13,018 nucleotides of DNA from Clostridiales bacterium UBA1740 (GTDB lineage Bacteria; Bacillota; Clostridia; Oscillospirales; CAG-272). The notes beneath the pieces were generated by a model. The model saw only the letters and a list, made by a program, of their open reading frames with translations. It ran no database searches and was not told the origin of the DNA. A program made the translations under genes and the position numbers. Of this stretch, positions 1 to 8,000 are shown piece after piece; the stretch's first letter is position 1, and each line of letters starts with the position of its first letter. The stretch covers positions 1 through 13,018 of the forward strand of contig DCHY01000036.1 in assembly GCA_002315715.1 (NCBI GenBank), in the 5' to 3' direction.

Positions 1-1795
1 TCAAAAGCGTCTTCATCAAAAACAGGGTCGAGGACATACGTACGTTGTTGATACAGCGGCGCCCTTCCCGTACCACGTCGGGCAGCGTGCCGAAATCCGA
101 GTCGAGAAGAACGATTTGCGAGATTTTGCGCGCCATTTCACTGCCGTCTGCCATGGCAATGGCACAGTTGCTTTCCTTGAGCGCCAACGTATCGTTGACG
201 CCGTCACCCGTCATGGCGACGGTATGACCGAGCGAGCGCAGATGCTTGATCAAAAGAACCTTTTGCTCGGGCGTTACTCTGCCGAAGACGGTGTTTTCTT
301 CGGCGGCGGCTTTGAGTTCTTCGTCGGAGAGTGTTTCACAGGAAATATATTTTTCGGCGTCTCGGATGCCGACGCGGCAGGCAATCGAGGAAACGGTGGC
401 GGCGTGGTCGCCCGAGATGACTTTGATAAGAACGCCCTGTTCTTGGAATTTTTGGATGGTTTCTTTGGCGTTGGGACGGATTCTGTCGGCAATGGCAACG
501 AGCGCCATCGGCACGCCTTCGCCGTCAATCTTTTCGAGTTTTGTCAAGAGCAAAACGCGTTTGCCGTCTTTGGCAAAATCCGCGATTTTTGCTTCGGTAT
601 CGGTATCGACGGGGCAGGGCACAAAGTGCGGTGCGCCGAGGGCAAACGTGCCGACTCCTTCAAAAGTGGCGGCAGAGTATTTTCGTGATGAAGAGAAGGG
701 CACGCGGTCGAGCATCGGAAAAGAGTCGTCTTGCCCGAAGGCTTCCACCAACGCGCGCGAGGTGGGGTTGAGGGTTTCTTCGGCGCCTTCGAGCAGAGCG
801 AGCGCCTGCTTGATTTCGTCTTCTTTCGTGCCGCCGAGCGGCAAAAGGTCGCACACGCACATCGTGCCGTCGGTGATCGTGCCGGTTTTGTCGAGACAAA
901 TGACGTCGGCGCGCGCCAACATCTCAATGGAATACATATCCTGCACGAGCGTGCGCTTTTCCGACAGCGTCATGACGCTGAGGGTGAGGGTGACGGTGAT
1001 CAGAAGATACATGCCGGCGGGGATCATACCGATGACCGAACCGCTGGTGGATTTGATGACGGTGTGGGCGTCGCCCCCCGCCGCGTAAAAATTGGAGATA
1101 GCCATGACTACTGTCATGGGAATCATGAAAACGGCGATGTAGCGAAGCAATTTGTTCAGGTCACGGCAAAGGTCGGAGGCGGGCGCTTTGAAACTCTTGG
1201 CGGCGTGCTCGATTTTGTGGACGTAGTTGTCTTTTCCGACGTGAACGACCTTGGCGTACACCGCTCCCGAAACGAGGAAACTGCCCCCGAGGAGGGTGTC
1301 TCCCTTTTCTTTCTTGATGGCGTTCGATTCGCCCGTCAGCATGCTTTCGTTGGCTTCGGCAACCCCTGCCACCACGACGGCGTCCGCCGGGATTTGACCG
1401 CCTATTTCGATGCGCATGACGTCGTCCATGACGATTTTTTCGCACTCGATTTGGACTTCCGCCCCGTCGCGCAGAACGGTGACTTTCGGATTCGTCGTGA
1501 CGGAGAGTTTTTCGACTTTATGTTTGGCTCTGCATTCTTGGATGATGGCAATCAAAACGTTGGGAATGATGACGAACAGAAACGTCATATTCTCAATACT
1601 GCCAAGCAAAAACATGAGCACGGCAATGACGGCCCAAACCAAGTTGAAAAACGTGAAAAGGTTGGAGAAGACGATTTCCCCGTAGGATTTTCCGTTTTTC
1701 TCTTTGACCGTGTTGACAAGGCCCGCCGCTTGACGCTTCTCGACCTCTTGTGCGCTCAGTCCTTTTATTTCTTCTTTTTCAAGTTCAAGTGACAT
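1..1795 (-). CDS. Cation-translocating P-type ATPase, CtpE-like subgroup (3' end outside window)
   Basis: Membrane pump that couples ATP hydrolysis, through an aspartyl-phosphate, to cation transport; the ion cannot be read from the sequence. I translated 598 codons from the ATG at 1795-1793 to the window edge. Visible landmarks: membrane hairpin M1-M2 at about residues 47-86; actuator loop TGES at 154-157; M3-M4 at about 217-276; phosphorylation motif DKTGT with Asp302; nucleotide-domain motif LGAPH at 386-390, in place of the usual KGAPE; hinge motif TGDGVND at 529-535. The missing part should hold the C-terminal membrane helices. M4 carries PAGM at 259-262 where calcium pumps have PEGL. 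As I recall, related Bacillota pumps of unassigned substrate share this variant. The start is set by AAGGAGAG eight bases upstream of the ATG. The gene is divergent from the giant surface gene. Family call is firm, substrate unknown. Confidence 0.95.
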   Translation of the reverse strand, partial: MSLELEKEEIKGLSAQEVEKRQAAGLVNTVKEKNGKSYGEIVFSNLFTFFNLVWAVIAVLMFLLGSIENMTFLFVIIPNVLIAIIQECRAKHKVEKLSVTTNPKVTVLRDGAEVQIECEKIVMDDVMRIEIGGQIPADAVVVAGVAEANESMLTGESNAIKKEKGDTLLGGSFLVSGAVYAKVVHVGKDNYVHKIEHAAKSFKAPASDLCRDLNKLLRYIAVFMIPMTVVMAISNFYAAGGDAHTVIKSTSGSVIGMIPAGMYLLITVTLTLSVMTLSEKRTLVQDMYSIEMLARADVICLDKTGTITDGTMCVCDLLPLGGTKEDEIKQALALLEGAEETLNPTSRALVEAFGQDDSFPMLDRVPFSSSRKYSAATFEGVGTFALGAPHFVPCPVDTDTEAKIADFAKDGKRVLLLTKLEKIDGEGVPMALVAIADRIRPNAKETIQKFQEQGVLIKVISGDHAATVSSIACRVGIRDAEKYISCETLSDEELKAAAEENTVFGRVTPEQKVLLIKHLRSLGHTVAMTGDGVNDTLALKESNCAIAMADGSEMARKISQIVLLDSDFGTLPDVVREGRRCINNVRMSSTLFLMKTLL

Positions 1796-1801
1796 AACAA
1801 T

Positions 1802-1809
1802 CTCTCCTT
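1802..1809 (-). promoter_or_regulatory. Ribosome binding site of the P-type ATPase
   Basis: On the minus strand this reads AAGGAGAG. The GGAG core lies eight bases before the ATG at 1795. It fixes the start codon, as no other in-frame start nearby has such a site. Confidence 0.85.
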
Positions 1810-1824
1810 GATTTTTGCTCCTTT

Positions 1825-1853
1825 ATGATAGCAAAAAAGAAAGGGAAAGTCAA
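1825..1853 (-). promoter_or_regulatory. Sigma-A-type promoter of the P-type ATPase
   Basis: The minus strand shows a -35 TTGACT (1853-1848), a 17-base spacer and a -10 TATCAT (1830-1825). This is near consensus and would start transcription at about 1818, giving a 5' leader of roughly 23 bases that just holds the ribosome binding site. The short leader leaves no room for a riboswitch. Confidence 0.75.
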
Positions 1854-2024
1854 GAAAAGGACGTCATATTCATCCGCCCGTCCTGCGCGGCTTTTGTCTC
1901 TTTTTCTTTTTCAAAAGAGGAAACAAGGAGGAAAACGCTTCCGAAAAACGCCCGAAAACGGCGATAAGTATAATATTATGATATCAAAATTTTCAAATAT
2001 TGATTATGAAATAGGTCATAGTCA

Positions 2025-2054
2025 TTGACTCATAACGGAATAATACATTATAAT
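2025..2054 (+). promoter_or_regulatory. Sigma-A-type promoter of the giant surface-protein gene
   Basis: The -35 is TTGACT (2025-2030) and the -10 is a perfect TATAAT (2049-2054), with an 18-base spacer. Transcription should begin near 2061, giving a leader of about 34 bases. An 11-base palindrome (2020-2030, AGTCA-T-TGACT) overlaps the -35 box and could be an operator half or be chance. Confidence 0.8.
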
Positions 2055-2081
2055 ACGACTTGTTTAAATATTGACTTTCTG

Positions 2082-2087
2082 AAAGGA
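2082..2087 (+). promoter_or_regulatory. Ribosome binding site of the giant surface-protein gene
   Basis: AAAGGA lies seven bases before the ATG at 2095. The protein that follows begins with a good signal peptide, which supports this start. Confidence 0.8.
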
Positions 2088-2094
2088 AATTGTT

Positions 2095-5000
2095 ATGAAA
2101 AGAATTGCAACTCTTTTGACGGTTTTTGCTCTTTTGCTGCTTTCGCTTTCGACGATGGCGGTAACGGTCGGCGCTGTGGATTACGAAGCCGAACTGACGG
2201 TAGGAACCACCACCACGAATTACGAAACGCTGAACGAGGCGTTGTTGGCGGCATACGCTGCGGCGGATGAAACGACGACACCAAGTGTTAAATTGCTCAA
2301 AGACGTGTCGATGACCGACAGGTTGGATTGGAACAAAGAAGCGGCGTTCACTTTGGACTTAAACGACAAGATTTTGGACGGTTTTGACGTCAATACCGGC
2401 GTTTGGATGGAAAACGGAAAAATTACGGTTGTCGATACGGCACAGACGAAAACGACGAAATATTATACGGTGAACGACGACGGTTTATGGGTCAAAACGA
2501 ACGCCGTGACGGAGCGCGCCGTGGTTGGCGGTATCCTGACGTCGGGCAATTCCGGCAACATTGTCGATAGTACCGGCGGTGAGGTAGTTATGAACGGTGT
2601 ATCCGTCGTCGGCGGCGAAAGCGGTATCCGAATCAGCGCCGCGGCATCTTTTAACAACGTCAATTTTTGCGGCAATCTCGGCACGGGCGCCGTGGAAATT
2701 GCCACCGCCGAGACGTGCACGTTCACGGGATGCCGTTTTTATGAAAACCGATACACGGCGACCAACATCGCCGCGTCCTATTCCGGCGGCGGTGCCATTT
2801 GCGTGGAATACGGTACTGCGCCGACGATTCAGGTGCAGAATTGTGATTTTCAAGGCAATCAGTCCAACGAGTATGGCGGCGCCATCTTTTGTTCTTCCAA
2901 CGTGCGACTGCTCGTGCAGGGTTGTACTTTCCAAAAAAACCATGCCGAAAGACTCGGCGGCGCTATCTGCATCAAAAATACCGGCGACATTTCGTCGCCT
3001 TCCGACAAGTGCGTTTTGATCGATACCGTTATCACCGACAATACCGCGGGAGAAAACGGCGGCGGCATTTACTATGAAAAAACGCCGGAAAAGGCGTCTT
3101 GCTTCGTCGCGGGTTCTATGGTCACGATGGCGGATGGCACAACGAAGAAAATCGAAGAAATCAAGGTAGGCGACGAAGTCAAAACTTTTGACCACGAGAC
3201 GGGTTGCCTCTCGAGCGCCAAGGTGTATCTCGCATGGGAAGACAAAGTTACCCCGCAACCCACCTTCAAACTGCATTTTGACGGCGACCTGACGGTTCAT
3301 TGCATTGCCAGCCATACGTTCCTTGAAAAGGAATTGAGAAAGTACGTGACGGTATCGCTTGACAATGCGGAAGATTTCATCGGACGCTACTTCTTTGCCG
3401 AGGACGGCGCATGGCACGAGCTTCTTGACGTGACGGTGGAGAAGAACGAAACCGTTCTTTACGAATTTTACACCGAAAAACACCAAAACGGCTTTGTCGG
3501 CGGTATGCTTTCGGCGCCGACCGACGTTGCACACCTTTTGAACATCTACGAACTCGATGAAAACCTCAAAGCCGACGAGGCGGTTTTGCAAAACGATATT
3601 GAAACCTACGGCCTCGTTTCTTACGAATACGCATTCGAGACGTCCGGCATGAGCGAAGAATGGTTTGAAGCCGCCGGCACAAAATATCTTTTCATTGCCA
3701 TCGGAAAAGGGCTTGTCACCTTGGAGGAGGCCATGGGATACTATGCCGAGACGCAAACCGAAGACACACAGGCGCCCCTGCCGCTGATGCTTTCAACGCC
3801 GCTATTGACGAGCGCGCCGATGTTGACGAATGCTCTTCTGTTGACGGCCGCGGCGGATCCTTTGCCCGACCTTGGCGATTTCTCCGTCGGCGTTTTGTCT
3901 CTCGGTAAAAACGTGACGGTCATTGACAACAAAGTCGGAGAAAATGAGAGCAACGTCTATCTTGCCTCCGGCTATATCAAACTTTGCGATAATCACAGCG
4001 GTATTCTCGCCGGCGTGACGCTTCCTTACGATACGGAAAACAGCAAAGAAGGCGACGGGCAGTTTACATCCAACGGCGCCCTCGCCGACAGAGCACTCTT
4101 TTTCCACGACGGCGAAACCTACGCCGTGAAGTTCGATAACACGAACGAAAGCGCCCCCTTCCTTGCCTTGACGGCAGGATATAAAGTGACTGCCGCCACT
4201 TGTCAAAACGGAAAAGTCGGCGTTCTCGGCAACAATAACGTCTTTCTGCCGGAGGACGTCGTCACACTTTCCGCCACGCCCGACGACGGCTACGTTCTCA
4301 ACAAAATCACGGCAAAATATAACGACGGCACTAAGGATTGCGACTTGACGGTTACGGACGGCAAAATTACGATGCCGGCATACGACGTCACCGTTTGTGC
4401 TTCTTTTGTAAAAGCATACACCGTCACCTACGAAACAAACGGCGGCTCGACGGTTGCAAATGCATACGGCGCGAAAATCGTCTTCCCCGCAGAAGATCCC
4501 ACCAAGGACGGTTGCATTTTCGACGGTTGGTACACCGACAGCACCTTGAAGTCTTTGGCGGTTGCCGATACCGCGATTACCCAAAACACCACCCTGTTTG
4601 CCAAGTGGGCAACGCCACTGACCTTCACCGCCGAGCAGGCGAACTCGACCGTCAAGTTGAAGTGGAGCCAAGGCTCTGACTTCTATTACAGAACGAAAAT
4701 CACCTCCGATACCTATACCGAGTGGACGACCTACGGTTCGGGCACTACGGTGACGCTCTCCGCCGTCGGCGACAGCGTCCAGTTCAAGGGATTAAACATC
4801 GTAACGACCGGGCAAAACGGAAAATGCTTTGCCATGACCGGTAAAATCGCCGCTTCCGGCGACGTAACCTCCTTGACCAACGGCGTCGGTGGCGACGCGG
4901 CACTGACAATCGACAACTGCTACAATCGGTTGTTCATGGACTGTTCCGCGCTGACCCAAGCGCCGAATCTGCCTTCGACGACGCTTTCGAAGGGGTGCTA

Positions 5001-8000
5001 TCAGTATATATTCGCGAGCTGTACCTCCTTGCCTGCCGGCCCCGAAACCCTGCCGGCAGAGATCCTTCCCGAATCTTGCTATAATGGTATGTTCTATGGT
5101 TGCACCGCTTTGACAAGCGCGCCCGTCATTTGCGGCACAACGCTGAATCAGGGCTGTTGCGGCTATATGTTCTACGGTTGTAAAGTGCTGAACCTGCCCG
5201 AAGGATATCAGCTTCCCGCCGAGACTATGGCAAAGTCCTGCTACAACGAAATGTTTGAGCAGTGCCATGCACTGACGAGACTTCCGGTTTTGAAGGCAAC
5301 GACCCTTGCCGAAAGTTGTTTCTTCGGTATGTTCCGTGACTGCAAAGGGCTTGTGACGGTCCCCGCCGATTATCTGCCTGTGACAGTGCTTGTTAAGGAC
5401 TGCTATGACCGTATGTTCTATAACTGCACGGCGCTGACGAAAACCCCCGCCCTTCCCGCAACCGATCTGGCGGAAAAATGCTACGCCAATATGTTCGTCG
5501 GCTGTTCTGCACTGAAGAATGCCCCGGCATTGCCCGCTTCCGCGATGAAGGCAAGTTGCTATCATTCCATGTTCTCGAATTGCACGAGCCTTGAGAGCGT
5601 TCCGGATTTGTCTCACGTCACGACCCTGGCAGACTATTGCTTCGGGTATATGTTCAGTGGGTGCAAGGCATTGACGAAAGTCCCCGCTCTTCCCGTCACC
5701 GTGATGACACCCGGTTGTTATTCGTCTATGTTCTCAAATTGTACGGGCCTTGAGAGCGTCCCGGATTTGTCTCACGTTAAGACCTTGGCGGAATCTTGCT
5801 TTGGCAGTATGTTCGCTTACTGCACGGGGCTTGATATGAATACCGGAGACGCCACCCATGCGATTGCGTGGAAGGTGAACGCCACCACGACCGAAGACGC
5901 CGACGGTTGGAACGACAGTATGTTTTACGGATGCGACGGCGTGAATCTCGGTTCCGGAAACGAGTACAATGAGCCTGTCAACGGCACGACCTATTATCAG
6001 AAGAGCTTATCGATCACCTATAACACAACCGGCGGATCGACGGTTGCAAACGCATACGGCACGAAAATCGTCTTCCCCGCAGAAGATCCCACCAAGGACG
6101 GTTGTATTTTTGACGGCTGGTATACAGACAGTACCCTAAAAATCAAAGCCGTCGCCGGCACCGAAATGACGGCAAACACGACGCTTTACGCCAACTGGAT
6201 TTCGGTCATCAAAACCCAACCGAACCAAGATAAAACCAACGACTATACCGTTGTGGTTGACGATTCCCTCATTGGGCAAGTCGCGTATCAGTGGTACGAA
6301 TACGTGGACGGCATAAGCGACGTTGCACTGACGGGCGAGACGAGTTCCAAGTTCGCCGGCACCGACCTTTCCGACGCCTCTTACTATTGCGTCATTTTCA
6401 AAGGCGGTAATGCGATTGCCAAGACCGATAAACTTACCCCCGCTTGTATTTCCTTCAGCGGCGCTAAAGGTGCCGCCGGCACCGCGCCCGAGACGGTTTA
6501 TCAACTTGAGGGCAGAAGCGTAACCCTCCCCGCCAACCCCTTCACCGCAGACGGCGGTACCTTTGCCGGATGGTCTGACGGCGAAACCGCCTATGCGGCG
6601 AACGGCACCTACACCGTATCGGGCAACACGGGCTTCACCGCCAAACTCGAACACACCTGTCACAATCTCGTTTTCGACACCGTTCTCTGCGAAGAGACCA
6701 TGAACTACCAGAACTACAGTGAATGGAATAAGTACTATGAACTGCCGAGCGGTAACTATTATCTTGCAAACGACCTGACGCTGACGGCAAGTATCACGTT
6801 GTTGGGCAAGACCGCCATCTGTCTCAACGGCCACGTTCTGAATCTGAACGGATACTCGATTAACGGTTGGGGATACGACCTTATCCTCGTCGACTGTCAA
6901 GTCAATGACGCGCATCCTCATTATTATAAAGTGGATGAAGAAAGCGGCTTTTGGACGCTTTCGGACGCCCTCGACTATGACAAAACGGTCACGGGCGGCG
7001 TCATCACCGGCGGCGCCTCCGACAATTCCGCGATTTCGGTCGGCACCCTTATTGCCGAGGACGTGAACTTCATCGGCAACGGCACGTCGGAAATCGAAAA
7101 AGGCGGCGCCGCACACGTCATCACCGCAAGCATTCGCCGTTGCCGCTTCTTCGGCAACGTGGCAGAAAAAGGCGGTGCCCTTTACGCAGATAACGAACTC
7201 GCGGTTTACTCGACCGAGTTTCTGGATAACCGCGCCACGGTAGACGGCGGTGCCGTTTATGCCATTGGCAAAGCCCGCATCGAAAACTGCACGCTGAAGA
7301 ACAACCAAGCCACCCAAAAAGGCGGCGCCGCCGTCTTCGCTTGCAAAAGCAGCGGCAGCGGAGCGTTTACGGTTCTCGGCACCGTCATTTCCGACAACAA
7401 AGCCGGCGTGAGTGGCGGCGGTATTGCCTTTGACAAGGCGGGATGCTTCGCCGAAGGCACGAAAATCACCATGGCAGACGGAACGAAGAAAAATATCGAG
7501 AACGTCAAGGTCGGCGACCTTGTCAAGACGTTCAACCACGAAACGGGCGCCTTTGAGAGCGGAAAAGTATCCTACGTCTTCGAGGGAAGCACCCCCGCTA
7601 CGTATTTCACGCTTTCCTTCGAGAGCGGCAAAACGCTCAACATTTACGACTGTCACGACCTCTTTGAAAAGACCGCAAACAAGTACGTTACGGTCACCGC
7701 CATGAACTGTCAGGACTTCATCGGTCACGAGTTCTATAACGCCGAGGACGGCGTTTGGGAAACGCTCGCGAGCGCCACACCCGACGCAGGCGAAGCAAAT
7801 TATTATTCGATTTACGTTTACGACACGCAGAACTGCCTTGCCAACGGCATGCTTTCGGTGCCCGACGACGTGGATTTCATCCTCAACGTCTACGAGTTCG
7901 ATTCCGAAACGCTGAAGGCAAACGAACAAACCCTCGCCGCCGACATCGCCAAATACGGTTTGTTTACCTTTGAAGAATGCAAACTTTGCGACAGCAAAGA

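Larger units (their letters stand above)
1796..2094. other. Divergent intergenic region
   Basis: This stretch of about 300 bases between the two divergent genes is much more AT-rich than either. It holds one good promoter for each gene. I see no tRNA, no recognisable riboswitch and no convincing small gene. A reading frame at 1825-2028 on the plus strand is rich in Lys/Arg because of A-runs, lacks a ribosome binding site and overlaps the ATPase -10 box, so I do not call it. A weak hairpin (arms 1898-1904 and 1913-1919, seven pairs) is present without an obvious role. Confidence 0.6.

Noticed and set aside
246..1792. Long plus-strand open frames opposite the P-type ATPase (246-1088 and 731-1792)
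   Set aside because: The minus strand carries DKTGT, TGES and TGDGVND in one continuous frame with an excellent ribosome binding site. The plus-strand frames are antisense shadows.
1967..1996. Second possible minus-strand promoter (TTGAAA, 18 bases, TATACT)
   Set aside because: Plausible, but weaker and about 170 bases upstream of the ATPase. The TTGACT/TATCAT promoter at 1825-1853 explains the gene better, and AT-rich DNA often yields such matches.
1825..2028. 67-codon plus-strand frame in the intergenic region
   Set aside because: No ribosome binding site, composition set by A-runs, and it overlaps both the ATPase promoter and the giant gene's -35 box.
1..2100. Functional linkage between the ATPase and the giant surface protein
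   Set aside because: The genes are divergent with separate near-consensus promoters and share no motif. Adjacency alone does not support a joint function.
3100..3750. A conventional, fully splicing intein with homing endonuclease
   Set aside because: At about 217 residues there is no room for a LAGLIDADG endonuclease and none is seen. The terminal His-Asn is missing, and the host is a surface protein rather than a replication or nucleotide-metabolism enzyme.
2485..3756. 423-codon minus-strand open frame opposite beta-helix 1 and Hint 1
   Set aside because: Same shadow effect; it contains no domain signature and lies wholly within the real gene.
5452..5700. LPXTG-like strings (LPATD, LPVTV) as a sortase signal
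   Set aside because: They lie in the middle of LRR units, lack the following helix and charged tail, and do not match LPXTG.
4918..5940. CRISPR-like regular repetition
   Set aside because: The 78-84 base periodicity is the codon-level repeat of an LRR-type protein array. The repeats are degenerate and in frame, with no conserved palindromic repeat or unique spacers.
6136..7929. 597-codon open frame on the minus strand opposite beta-helix 2 and Hint 2
   Set aside because: It is a codon-bias shadow. The plus strand carries clear beta-helix and Hint motifs here, whereas the minus translation has no recognisable motif and is a repetitive mixture of R/G/V/F.
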